Shown here one piece after another: positions 25,228 through 33,617 of a stretch of 64,000 bases of DNA; positions within the stretch are counted from its first letter, which is position 1; every line of letters begins with the position of its first letter. Origin of the DNA: Bacillota bacterium (GTDB taxonomy: Bacteria; Bacillota; Clostridia; Christensenellales; CAG-138); the NCBI GenBank assembly GCA_023400985.1, contig JAEXEN010000040.1:1-64000 (forward strand). The letters run 5' to 3'. Below the pieces are notes generated by a model. It was not told the DNA's origin. It did not search any database and saw nothing but the letters and a program-made list of their open reading frames with translations. A program made the translations under genes and the position numbers.

Positions 25228-26049
25228 TTAGTAACTTAATTGAACAATAGTTAAAGAGCGATTCATATACCCTAGAACAGGAAAATCCGTACTAATACTT
25301 ACTCCTACTTCATCTCCTGCTGCTAAGGAGGATTGGACAACAAACGTTGAACTACTTCTATTAGATATTTTAAAAAAAGTAGTGATATCGCCAAAGATCG
25401 GTGTACCGTTGACAGTAATAATAGCATTTAGATATGGTTGATCCGGATCTGGATCTGTGGTAGCTTCAGCATTAATAGATATCGCTATTTGATAAATTCC
25501 GCTTCCTCCTACCACCAATTCATTACCCGATAGACTAACTGTGACAGTATCTGATAGAGGTCCAACCACACTAAATGGTACTGGTGTGAACGTTGCCCCA
25601 GGTGTTTCTACACTACCTCCTCTCAAAGATCCAAAAGCCAAAACGCCCGCATCTGTTCCAATTACAGCCAAAGATGCTTTGACCGGAACAATTGTTGAAT
25701 AGTAAACCGTTGCGCTGCTGTTATTCCTCAACGCTACGGTTACAGGCGCTGTTATGACCTCTATGATGCCAACACCGACCACTTCTCCTGTTTTGGTCGG
25801 CGAATTACCGATTATAGCATCTCCTTGCGATGAAACTAGCACCAATCCAGCACCAATAGTTGATATAGAGGATTGCGTGGCTATCCACCAATCAAATTCA
25901 TATCTGCCTGCTTCTTGTATTGTAATAACGCCTGTGGTGTCGTCATAACTGATATTTCCAGTAGAAACCACGGTTGAATCAAAGATGACGTTTGCATTAG
26001 ATTCAACAGTGCCCGCTATTAAGCGTTCAACCTGCAATAGTATACTCAT
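25228..26049 (-). CDS. BclA-like exosporium/spore-surface protein, two jelly-roll domains
   Basis: The 273-residue product is rich in Thr, Ser, Val and Ile with little charge and no signal peptide. It looks like two consecutive TNF-like beta-sandwich units of the BclA C-terminal type: residues 1-135 (ISYDDTTGVITIQEAGRYEFDWWIATQ, then SSATVYYSTIVPVKASLAVI) and 140-273 (GNELVVGGSGIYQIAISINAE, then LAAGDEVGVSI). BclA proteins trimerise on the exosporium surface; the collagen-like GXX stalk is absent here, so attachment must differ. ATG 26049 follows AAGGAG. A diverged paralogue lies at 30074-31060. Confidence 0.72.
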   Translation of the reverse strand: MSILLQVERLIAGTVESNANVIFDSTVVSTGNISYDDTTGVITIQEAGRYEFDWWIATQSSISTIGAGLVLVSSQGDAIIGNSPTKTGEVVGVGIIEVITAPVTVALRNNSSATVYYSTIVPVKASLAVIGTDAGVLAFGSLRGGSVETPGATFTPVPFSVVGPLSDTVTVSLSGNELVVGGSGIYQIAISINAEATTDPDPDQPYLNAIITVNGTPIFGDITTFFKISNRSSSTFVVQSSLAAGDEVGVSISTDFPVLGYMNRSLTIVQLSY

Positions 26050-26529
26050 AAGGTACTCCTTTTCAACAATACCTTTTATGAAATATTTTATGTTGGCAGA
26101 CTGAATTTGTGTATATTAATCTTGACAAAGCGGACGGCTTCCAATGCAGCAGAGATTGAATCAAAGAAGGTCAGTATAATGTTTTTTATAATAGCTATCT
26201 GCCAGATTAGCGTTTGGAATTCAAAATATACGATCAGGTTAAAGCCGAGTACGATGCTGAAATGTACTTGAGTAAATGCCTACAAAAACGGACTGTCCAA
26301 TTTACTGTAGGTATTCCCAGTTCGCAAGCCGCAAAAATCCGGTTTTGATTACAGGCATGAGAAGCTTCGGTATTTATTATCCAGTTTGTGCAAGGAAGCA
26401 GTCAAGCTGAAAATGTCCGTGCTTAGGTGTTTTTGGCGTATAAAAGGGTCCTTATTTGGAACGGCAAAAGAAAACGGTCGAAACCGGACATAGGCGTTCG
26501 GATTCCGACCGTTGTTCAACCCAATCATA
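26050..26529. other. Gene-free stretch with a duplicated terminator
   Basis: At 26274-26316 there is a hairpin (AAATGCCTAC/GTAGGTATT) closely resembling the terminator at 25174-25217, as if a further BclA-like gene once ended here. At 26442-26463 AAAAGGGTCCTTATTTGGAACG recurs at 29102-29123 with three differences. I find no supported gene. Confidence 0.5.
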
Positions 26530-26709
26530 TCAAAACACAAATTTTACGATAATAGCTGCAACGGAAAGAACCGCACCAATAGCAGCAATTATTTTGTAGA
26601 TTTTAACCGATTCTGGATCGTTCTTTTTATTACGCATATAGAAAATACCCTCTACGAGCATACCGAGTCCTACGGCCAAGAACAAACCGAACAATAACCA
26701 CTCTTTCAT
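26530..26709 (-). CDS. Small two-helix membrane protein coupled to the metal ATPase
   Basis: The 59-residue product begins MKEWLLFGLFLAVGLGMLVEG and has a second helix IIAAIGAVLSVAAIIVKFVF, separated by a charged loop with MRNKKNDPESVK. ATG 26709 touches the ATPase stop codon (TAAATG) and GGAGG lies in the ATPase 3' end, so it is translated as the last gene of that operon. I do not recognise a family. Its position suggests a small accessory subunit of the pump, comparable in idea to other small proteins that bind P-type ATPases, but this is inference. Confidence 0.8.
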   Translation of the reverse strand: MKEWLLFGLFLAVGLGMLVEGIFYMRNKKNDPESVKIYKIIAAIGAVLSVAAIIVKFVF

Positions 26710-28566
26710 TTAGTTTTTCCTCCATTTCAATAATAGGGATGAATTGATAATGACTGCTATAGAACCGACATTATGAACTAACGCGCCCAACACGGGATTC
26801 AGTATCCCGGTTATCGCTAAAGCAATGGCCACAAAATTAAGTATCATGGATGCCGCGAGGTTAATTTTAATGGTGCGCATGACCTTTCTCGACAGCATCA
26901 GCAAGTGCGGGATTTGCTTTACATCGTCGCCAACAAGAACAATATCCGCAGCCTCAATCGCAATATCGCTTCCAATGCCGCCCATAGCAATGCCCACATA
27001 TGCGGCCTTGAGTGAGGGAGCGTCGTTAATACCATCACCAACCATACAAACGAAATCTCCGCTTTTCTGGTAATGCTGAATTGCAGTCAGCTTATCCCCC
27101 GGCAGACAGCTCGCTTTCACATCGGCAATGCCCGTAATCTCCGCGATATGGTTTGCTGCATGGGGGGCATCGCCGGTAAGCAGCACGGTCTTTGTTCCCG
27201 TTTCACCAATTTCCCTAACCGTTTGGGCGGCATCGGGCCGCAACGTGTCAGATAAAGCAATCAAGCCAATGATACGTTCTTTGTCTAATACAAAAATTAC
27301 GGTATTGCCGCTTGCTTTTGCATTGTTTGCGCTCTGCCTAAGCTGCTCCGGCATGGTTAAGGCATGATCGGCTACCAGCGCATCATTCCCCGCAAATATC
27401 ACATAACCCTGCACTCGCGCCCAAACCCCGAATCCCGGCAGTAACTCAAACGCTTCGGGCTGGGATGGCAATTTACCGTGCTCCTGCTTATAATGCGTAA
27501 CAATGGCTTTGCCAAGGGGGTGTTCTGAGCGTAGTTCAGCCGTTGCGGTAATTTCCAGAAGCTTATCACTGTCGATATCCGAGACATAGCTTTCCACTTT
27601 TGTTACAGAGGGTTTTCCATAGGTAAGCGTGCCGGTCTTATCAAACGCAATCCGCCGCACGTTTGCCAATCGCTCCAACGCATCGCCCTGGCTGACGAGA
27701 ATGCCATACTTGGTGGCATTTCCAATACCGGCCATGATAGCGGTAGGTGTTGCAAGCACAAGCGCGCAGGGGCAGAACACGACAAGAATCGTAACGGAGC
27801 GTATAATTTCGTGCGTGGCAAACCATGTGATCGCCGCCGCGGCGAGAGCAATTATGACAATCCATGTTGCCCAGCGATCAGCCAGCCCTACAATTTTTGC
27901 ATTTCCCGCATCCGCGGATTCCACGAGACGTATCATACGTTGCAGCGAGCTATCCTCACCGACTTTTTCCGCAACCATATCAAAGGTTCCAAACTGATTG
28001 ACAGTTCCGCTCTGCACCTCATCGCCCTCGCTTTTGTCAACGGGAAGGGATTCGCCTGTCATAACAGACTGATCGACGGAAGTCTGGCCTTTCGTAATGA
28101 TACCGTCTACGGCGATCGTTTCTCCCGCCAACACCCGGAGAGTATCCCCAATTTTCACCCGCTCGGCGGGGATTATGGTTTCATAGTCGCCGCATACTAC
28201 CCGCGCGGTAGCAGGGGTCAAATGCACCAGCTTTTCGATGCCCACGCGCGCTTTCTGCACAGTGCGCTCTTCCAGATAAGCGCCAAGGGCCATTATGAAA
28301 GCCACCTCTCCGGCGGCAAAGGTTTCCCCAATAACGGCAGATGCAATCAATGCAATGGATACCAAAACATCCGCTTTAATATCAAACTCAGTAACCAACC
28401 CGACAACGGCACCTTTTATAATGGGAATGCCACAAAGCACGATTGCAGCCCAAGCCGCATCAAACGGTAGATTACCGAGATGAAAAAAGTCGATGATCAA
28501 GGCAGGCGCGGAGATAATGAGGAAAAGAACGGTACGCTTCTGGTTGTTTTTTAGAAATGAAATCAA
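26710..28566 (-). CDS. Heavy-metal P1B-type ATPase
   Basis: The 618-residue product exports a metal ion with ATP. Motifs: TGES (170-173), the transmembrane metal motif CPC (265-267), phosphorylation DKTGT (309-313), HP locus SEHPLGKA, GDGINDAPSLK. There is no N-terminal metal-binding domain. The last helix has LVHNVGSIAVIINS, which differs from the MxxSS of copper pumps and the DxG of zinc pumps and resembles less-studied CPC-type pumps, so the metal is uncertain. The start is TTG 28566 after AAAGGAG. A CsoR-type gene lies upstream with matching operator-like sites, and a small membrane protein gene follows directly. Confidence 0.92.
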   Translation of the reverse strand: MISFLKNNQKRTVLFLIISAPALIIDFFHLGNLPFDAAWAAIVLCGIPIIKGAVVGLVTEFDIKADVLVSIALIASAVIGETFAAGEVAFIMALGAYLEERTVQKARVGIEKLVHLTPATARVVCGDYETIIPAERVKIGDTLRVLAGETIAVDGIITKGQTSVDQSVMTGESLPVDKSEGDEVQSGTVNQFGTFDMVAEKVGEDSSLQRMIRLVESADAGNAKIVGLADRWATWIVIIALAAAAITWFATHEIIRSVTILVVFCPCALVLATPTAIMAGIGNATKYGILVSQGDALERLANVRRIAFDKTGTLTYGKPSVTKVESYVSDIDSDKLLEITATAELRSEHPLGKAIVTHYKQEHGKLPSQPEAFELLPGFGVWARVQGYVIFAGNDALVADHALTMPEQLRQSANNAKASGNTVIFVLDKERIIGLIALSDTLRPDAAQTVREIGETGTKTVLLTGDAPHAANHIAEITGIADVKASCLPGDKLTAIQHYQKSGDFVCMVGDGINDAPSLKAAYVGIAMGGIGSDIAIEAADIVLVGDDVKQIPHLLMLSRKVMRTIKINLAASMILNFVAIALAITGILNPVLGALVHNVGSIAVIINSSLLLKWRKN

Positions 28567-28579
28567 TTTATCACTCCTT

Positions 28580-28633
28580 TATATACTCATAGGGGTATAT
28601 GTATATTATACCTATATGGGTATACGCCGTCAA
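28580..28633 (-). promoter_or_regulatory. Promoter of the metal ATPase operon with CsoR-like operator
   Basis: TTGACG (28633-28628), a 17-bp spacer and TATAAT (28610-28605). The spacer carries ATACCCATATAGGTAT and a second ATACCCCTATGAGTAT follows the -10; both are G/C-tract palindromes of the TACCC..GGGTA kind also present before csoR. Confidence 0.75.
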
Positions 28634-28675
28634 CAAAAAAGCAGCCGCTTTGTGAAAAGCGGCTGCTTTTTATTT
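28634..28675 (-). terminator. Intrinsic terminator after csoR
   Basis: AAAAGCAGCCGCTT and AAGCGGCTGCTTTT form a perfect stem with a short loop and a U tract in both directions. It separates csoR from the ATPase promoter. Confidence 0.85.
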
Positions 28676-28687
28676 CATCCGGCAAGC

Positions 28688-28963
28688 TTATGACATTCTC
28701 GAAAAATGCTCCACCGCCTTGGTAAAATCAGAAATAGTCTTTTCCGCATCGCCATGTTCAATACCTTCGCGTACACAATGGTTTAGATGGCCCTCTAAAA
28801 CGACCTGACCGACCTTATGCAAGGCGCTTTTTGCGGCGTTTATTTGAATCAGCACATCCTCGCACGGAACATCTTCTTCCACCATTTTATCAATGGCTTT
28901 AATTTGTCCCATGATTTTGCTGAGCCTCCTGTGCAGATTATCGCAATCCATACATTTGCGCAT
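28688..28963 (-). CDS. csoR: CsoR/RcnR-family metal-sensing repressor
   Basis: The 91-residue all-helical product is a metal-responsive repressor of the DUF156 family. The copper-type ligand set Cys-x24-His-x3-Cys is visible as C34, H59 and C63. The N-terminus adds CMDCDNLHRR. A TATACCC-GCAG-GGGTATA type operator lies just upstream of its own start, between -10 and the ribosome binding site, and related sites lie in the ATPase promoter, so it should repress both units until metal binds. The ligand set favours Cu(I), whereas the pump's last helix is not typical of copper pumps. Confidence 0.9.
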   Translation of the reverse strand: MRKCMDCDNLHRRLSKIMGQIKAIDKMVEEDVPCEDVLIQINAAKSALHKVGQVVLEGHLNHCVREGIEHGDAEKTISDFTKAVEHFSRMS

Positions 28964-28978
28964 AATTTGACCTCCAAT

Positions 28979-29030
28979 TATACCCGCAGGGGTATATAAG
29001 CACTATATCATTTTGTACTTATATCGTCAA
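28979..29030 (-). promoter_or_regulatory. csoR promoter and operator
   Basis: TTGACG (29030-29025), a 17-bp spacer, TATAGT (29007-29002), then the perfect-armed palindrome TATACCC/GGGTATA at 28979-28996 located just after the start site, as for an autoregulated CsoR gene. Confidence 0.8.
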
Positions 29031-29164
29031 TAATTCCACTGCTAGGAGCCACGAAACGCGAAGAGGAAGCTTCATATTTTATACCAAATATCATACCATT
29101 GAAAGGGGTCGTTATTTGAAACGTCCAACTTTTTTGTTCCAAATCTCGGCCCCCGATTCATGTT

Positions 29165-29554
29165 CTATTTGAACTCGGCATTTATTTCGCTCAATGCCTT
29201 CGTTAACAATGGCAAAGCTACATGGAGTGCTTTGAGATTATTACTAAGCATTATATGTTGCCAAGTGCCTTGCGCTAATTTTGCCCGTGCTTTTTCAGAT
29301 TTGCCAATCAGAGAAGTAATTGGTGCAAGCGCATTTTCCAAATCTTCTTCGGTATAACAATCCACAGTGTTGCTCTCTGCAAATCCTTTTAATATCAGTG
29401 ATGAAGCTATATGAAGCGCTTTAAGCCTGTTCTTTTGTAACGTATGCTGAGAAGTACCTTGCGCAAATTTCTTTTTTGCTTTCTCAGTCCTATTAATCAT
29501 TGAAGTTATGGCTCGGAGTGCTTCCTCCATTTCGTTTTTTGTAAAATCATCCAT
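29165..29554 (-). CDS. Small helical protein made of two tandem repeats, function unknown
   Basis: The 129-residue product is an internal duplication. Residues 4-60 and 67-124 align closely: FTKNEMEEALRAITSMI..TEKAKKKFAQGTSQH against YTEEDLENALAPITSLI..SEKARAKLAQGTWQH, then NRLKALHIASSLI against NNLKALHVALPLL. Each unit is predicted to be helical with a conserved KAxxKxAQGTxQH loop. No signal peptide or known domain. Proteins of this kind occur in Clostridia without assigned function as far as I know. It is transcribed alone; the gene upstream on this strand is the second BclA-like gene. Confidence 0.72.
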   Translation of the reverse strand: MDDFTKNEMEEALRAITSMINRTEKAKKKFAQGTSQHTLQKNRLKALHIASSLILKGFAESNTVDCYTEEDLENALAPITSLIGKSEKARAKLAQGTWQHIMLSNNLKALHVALPLLTKALSEINAEFK

Positions 29555-30073
29555 TAACTCAACCCCACAAAAGATGAATCATCCCAGTTTGAAACTACCT
29601 GACAAATTCCTGTTATCCCCATATTTAAATAAGTAATTATACCACAAGAAAGTGTGAGGTTACCGATAGAATTCACGATGACCCTTTTTCTGTGGCATAG
29701 AGCACTTCCTCGTTGAAAACCTCGATAATGCTGTCCCACTGCCGAAAGTTGACAAAAAGCCTCGCTATGCTTTCCCGTTTCGCCGTCCCCGCCTTTTTCT
29801 CATCCATAATCGTGCCCAGCCAGTTTTTGGTGGTTTTGTACCTCGTGACAGGAGTATTTTGAAAAATAAAAAAGTAACGGTATTTGGATTTTCCAAAGAG
29901 AAGTGTCCAAAATACCGTTACCATTCCATATGAGAAGTTAGGTGAATATAGATGCCGCCGCTTGACGGAAAAATACGTCCCACGGCACAACCAGGAGCGT
30001 CCGAACCATCCGTACCACTCTTTGAATGGAATACAGAAAATAAGCAAAGCGCCGAGACTCGCCTGGGTAATCG
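29555..30073. other. Gene-free stretch between two minus-strand genes
   Basis: A reading frame on the minus strand (about 29680-29860) encodes TRYKTTKNWLGTIMDEKK and NFRQWDSIIEVFNEE, which may be debris of a mobile-element gene, but it has no start or known family. The terminator at 29862-29921 lies here. Confidence 0.4.
29862..29921 (-). terminator. Intrinsic terminator downstream of the second BclA-like gene
   Basis: GTAACGGTATTTTGGA and TCCAAATACCGTTAC form a 15-bp stem with one bulge; the minus strand continues TTTTTTATTTTTC. It is 150 nt after the stop codon of the 30074-31060 gene. Confidence 0.7.
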
Positions 30074-31060
30074 TTATTGGTTCGAATCAAACCGGACTTT
30101 TTTTATCTCATCATAAATATTAGAAACTGAAATTGATTTTTCGTTACGCGCGCTATCGACTGCCTGATCTATAACAAGCGAATAAATATGCGGAGTCACC
30201 AAAATAAGCATTGAAACTGCATCCGCTAAAACAATGATCCCATATTCGTTGATATAAACATCACCGGAGGCACTTGCAGTCGCGCCCACAGTTATGGATA
30301 TGGTGTCACCAACCTCAACATAACTATGGATATCTTTGAGCAGATCCGTATCGCAATTCTGTGGGAATGGATCCGGCGGATCTAAATAAGTGATCGAATC
30401 ATCATAAACACTATTGGGAAAATAGAGAAGTGCCAGTTTATCAATGCTCAAAGCAACAGGCTCACTGCCCAGCAGCAGCAACGGTATACTTCCGGCGTCT
30501 GGTGCTTTGTAAAGCGAGTTAATTTGTCCGGTTACTGTGGCCAGTCTATTACTTGCGAAAATACTGACAGTCGCTCCTTGATATAAAGTCACTACTTGCT
30601 CCAAAACATGGGCAAATTGATCCAAAGCAAAACAGCGACTATTATCAATCACATTATCGTTTAGAAAAAAAACGCGCAAAGTAGCTTTAGATATGATTGT
30701 ATTGGAGAAAAAAACAGTGGCGTTGGATGCGTTTACCAATGAAAAATGAATAGGAGCATCATCGACATTCAAAACGGCTATTCCGCTTAAGCTGCCTGTT
30801 TTTGTTGGCGAATCGCTGTTAAATTCATGACCTTGATCCGAAATCAATTTGAAAATAACGCTGAGGGAACCGGAGGTCGCCTGCATCGCTATAGACCAAT
30901 CGATCATATACAGGCCGTTCTCAGAAATCGTAATAACGCCTGTCACATTATCATAACTGATATCCCCGATTGCACTGATTGCTTGATCAAATATAATATT
31001 ATTATTATTTAAAATACTATCACTGTTGTTTTTTTGAAGCTGCAATACTATGTTATTCAT
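30074..31060 (-). CDS. BclA-like spore-surface protein, diverged paralogue
   Basis: The 328-residue product is a paralogue of the 25228-26049 protein. The N-terminal unit aligns well: ISYDNVTGVITISENGLYMIDWSIAMQ and SDSPTKTGSLSGIAVLNV match ISYDDTTGVITIQEAGRYEFDWWIATQ and GNSPTKTGEVVGVGIIEV. The second half contains a different insertion of about 100 residues and ends EVGDTISITVGATASASGDVYINEYGIIVL followed by a charged tail. It probably forms jelly-roll domains exposed on the spore. ATG 31060 is preferred over 31066 because AGAGG lies 6-7 nt before it. It neighbours a dead copy of the phosphatidyltransferase gene. Confidence 0.7.
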   Translation of the reverse strand: MNNIVLQLQKNNSDSILNNNNIIFDQAISAIGDISYDNVTGVITISENGLYMIDWSIAMQATSGSLSVIFKLISDQGHEFNSDSPTKTGSLSGIAVLNVDDAPIHFSLVNASNATVFFSNTIISKATLRVFFLNDNVIDNSRCFALDQFAHVLEQVVTLYQGATVSIFASNRLATVTGQINSLYKAPDAGSIPLLLLGSEPVALSIDKLALLYFPNSVYDDSITYLDPPDPFPQNCDTDLLKDIHSYVEVGDTISITVGATASASGDVYINEYGIIVLADAVSMLILVTPHIYSLVIDQAVDSARNEKSISVSNIYDEIKKVRFDSNQ

Positions 31061-31131
31061 TGCCATACCTCTTTTAAGTCATTTTAATTGCTCTTATAAA
31101 TATAATATGCTTTTAATCCGAAGGTGTTAAA

Positions 31132-31609
31132 ATGACAACAATAAATGGGAAGACCCGGCGCGGCCCGCTAAAGAAAAACAACCGGCGGCGAATTGCAGGT
31201 ACTATGTTGCTGCCTTTTATAGAGCCGCTATCAATACCTTTTTATGTGCTATATGAACTGCGGACTAAGCGATATGGCGGACGGATACATTGCCCGAAAA
31301 ACAAACACTGCCAGCAAGCTTGGCGAAGTGCTTGACAGTATCGCCGATTTTGTTTTCATAGCCGCAATGCTGTTCGTTTTCGCACCCATAATCCCTTGCA
31401 AAGAATGGATGCTCTATTGGATTGCGGGCATTGCGGTGCTGTTCTTTTTGCCTCTGATTTACCTTGCCGCCGGGCTGACGATAACAACGATCATTATTGA
31501 GGGTCTCACAAGCCTATCCGCGCTTGAAGAACTGATCATTACGATCCACTCAAAGAGAATGGATAGGAATATCCGAGGCATTTGGTTGTTGCGGTCATTA
31601 CAGGAGTAA
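31132..31609 (+). pseudogene. Degenerate CDP-alcohol phosphatidyltransferase gene (second copy)
   Basis: Compared with the gene at 24494-25039 the copy has lost 2 nt in the YELCGLSD codons near 31263, shifting the frame just before the catalytic motif, and about 90 nt near 31435 that encoded the ALIRFATLGIGYLKYK helix region. The rest is over 85% identical by eye, and the SDMADGYIARKTNTASKLGEVLD motif survives in the second frame. The first 15 codons are unrelated. No functional enzyme can be expected. Confidence 0.88.
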
Positions 31610-31682
31610 AGGTCAGCCGGTTATGGCAATGTATTCACAAACAAAAAAGGCAATCTGATAAGCTGCCCTTAATAACGTCAAA

Positions 31683-31708
31683 GCCCACACCAATAAATTG
31701 GTGTGGGC
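31683..31708. repeat. Perfect palindrome
   Basis: GCCCACACCAAT and ATTGGTGTGGGC are perfect 12-nt arms around AA. No U tract follows in either direction, so it is not a standard terminator. Confidence 0.6.
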
Positions 31709-31780
31709 CTGACATAATGTTGGAAAGTCAGGTCAAAAAAAGATGCCTTTGTATAATTTGCATTCTGCTTATGCAGAATA

Positions 31781-32155
31781 CTATACCATTAAACTCCAGC
31801 GAACACCAAATCTATCAATAAAGCTAACAGCGCATGGACTATAACTAACCACTTGCATTGGAGAAATGATAACGCAACCGTCACGGAGACACTGGTAAGT
31901 ATGCTTTAGGTCTGTTTCATTAGCATAAACGACTACCAAATGTACAGTGGAATTAGCAGTCAGTGCTTCACTCCCGCCGCGATCATTAAGCATGACCCTT
32001 TGCCCATGAATGTGCAGTTCAGCATGTAGTATACCTTTATCCGGCTCTGCTTCACACATATATTCGACAGAATCACATTTTGTGCCAAAGGCCTTTTCAT
32101 ATACAGAAATGGCCTCTTGGCATTTGCCATTTAAGTGTAAATGAGGTACAAGCAT
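31781..32155 (-). CDS. VOC-fold (glyoxalase/PhnB-like) protein
   Basis: The 124-residue product belongs to the PhnB-like branch of the vicinal oxygen chelate fold. Signature parts are HLHLNGKCQEAISVYEKAFG at the start, ILHAELHIHGQRVMLNDR in the middle and FIDRFGVRWSLMV at the end. Members bind small molecules or metal and include resistance proteins and demethylmenaquinone-methyltransferase-like proteins; no substrate is implied. ATG 32155 follows GGGAGG. A second, broken VOC gene lies directly upstream on the same strand. Confidence 0.85.
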   Translation of the reverse strand: MLVPHLHLNGKCQEAISVYEKAFGTKCDSVEYMCEAEPDKGILHAELHIHGQRVMLNDRGGSEALTANSTVHLVVVYANETDLKHTYQCLRDGCVIISPMQVVSYSPCAVSFIDRFGVRWSLMV

Positions 32156-32171
32156 ATTGAACCTCCCATCG

Positions 32172-32531
32172 TTATTTTAAAAGGCTTCGGAAACAAATGA
32201 TGTTTCCATCGGGATCTCTGAAGTGTACGGACCTGGCACCCCATGGCCAAGTAGTTGGAGTTGTTACAAAATCGACTTCAGCGGTTCATACTCCCATCAA
32301 CATCCTCGACATTATATCCCATTGTAAAATTACCTGAGTCCCAACATTTTGAAAAATTAAAAAACATGTCGGTTTCAGCTGCTTTTTTTGAATAAATGGC
32401 TATACCGGCTCCATCAGTAGACAGGGCAGAATGAATATCAGCCCCTTCCGCCTTCGTTTGAAAATCGTTTCATAAAACCTTGCAAGTCTCGATACATTCT
32501 CTGTGATAATACAAATATTTGAGAATTTCAT
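32172..32531 (-). pseudogene. Broken VOC-family gene
   Basis: From ATG 32531 the sequence reads MKFSNICIITENVSRLARFYETIF, is shifted near 32460, continues ADIHSALSTDGAGIAIYSKKA and MGYNVEDVD, meets a stop near 32285, and resumes in another frame with VDFVTTPTTWPWGARSVHF and DPDGNIICF before TAA at 32174-32172. These are consecutive pieces of one glyoxalase/bleomycin-resistance-like protein of about 120 residues. At least two frameshifts make it dead. Confidence 0.8.
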
Positions 32532-32778
32532 ATTTTTCCTCCTTCTAAACATATATAAATATTTTATCATGGAGAACAAGACAATAGCATATCATATTTC
32601 TAAAATTAATCTTCACTAAGTATATCAAGAAGTCATAAAAACAAAAGAACTAAAACCACGAGGGTTCAAGTCCTTTTGTGTTAGAATGAGAAATTAGGTG
32701 AAAAAAGATACACCAAGATGCAGGTCATAGGACGTAGTGGCTATCACTTTTTTTAGTTTAAATCCTCACGAAAACAAT
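32532..32778. other. Gene-free stretch
   Basis: AT-rich sequence with scattered stops in all frames; I see no gene or clear structure. Confidence 0.4.
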
Positions 32779-33459
32779 CTATTCAATACGCGATTGAGTT
32801 TCGATGAAAAAACCTAATTCTTGCATCTTTTGATAAAGGAGGTCCTCGTAATCAATAGTTTTTCTTTATTAACTACAACAATGAATGATTTTTTGCCCTT
32901 GAACAACCGACATAAAATAGTTTATAGGCAGATAATACGCCACGTATTTTGGAAGCAAACAAACATTGCTTTACATTACCTACTAACGGTTTATTAAGAT
33001 ATTTTTCATAAGAATCTTTTAGTAAATATTTAAAGTAGGAGTTGTCCTCTAGTTCGTCATAAATCCGTTGGGCTATATTTGTTAATTCCGACTCAATTCC
33101 AACAAATTGGTCCTTTTTTAAATCCCTTAAAGGGATAGGGGATATCTGATTAACAGCTTCTAACATGCTACAATATTTATAATGTAGGCTCTGAAATTCC
33201 GTTAAGTTAATGTTAATGCCGCTAAGAGTAAGCATTTGAAAAAAATCACACATCCGGACAGATGGCTGACTTGAGTCTTTTGCAAAAAAGTATACCCGCA
33301 CAAATACAGGGCTTGAACATAAGAGACGACGGTATGAATTATTTGTCCGGGATTTGCAGCGGAAACCATAGTACAGTTAAATTCATTTTTATCAATATGC
33401 TGCAACTGTCGAATGTTTTCGTTTCCTCTAATGGTTTCCTCTGTGGATTTCAATATTGA
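32779..33459 (-). pseudogene. C-terminal remnant of a UvrD-like helicase
   Basis: Three frames read in succession give the end of a UvrD/Rep-type helicase: KSTEETIRGNENIRQLQ and TMVSAANPGQIIHTV (33453 to about 33330), RVYFFAKDSSQPSVRMC to IRGVLSAYKLFYVGCSRAK (33301 to 32885; YVGCSRAK is helicase motif VI), then DYEDLLYQKMQELGFFIETQ up to TAG at 32779. The N-terminal ATPase part is absent. Helicases of this sort accompany nuclease genes in anti-phage systems, but no partner remains here. Confidence 0.7.
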
Positions 33460-33617
33460 AAAGAAGTCTTTTCGCTGAACAAATTAACTTCCATTCAAAC
33501 AAGAGGGTTCGAATCACATGGATTTCGATTTTTATCGAGCGGGTTTGGACCTTTTTCTCGCGCGTAATCGATTTGTGAAGGAAGCACAGCTATCGGGGGA
33601 ACCTTATTTTGGGATGC

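Noticed and set aside
26349..26540. 63-residue minus-strand gene
   Set aside because: No ribosome binding site, it overlaps the end of the small membrane protein gene and a direct repeat, and resembles no family.
29680..30047. Minus-strand gene of about 120 codons
   Set aside because: No start site or known family; the first half overlaps a terminator hairpin. Only a short stretch looks protein-like, so it was left as possible debris.
33486..33520. tRNA 3' half suggested by the GGTTCGAATC sequence
   Set aside because: There is no acceptor, D or anticodon arm upstream; the motif belongs to the repeated ACAAGAGGGTTCGAAT element.
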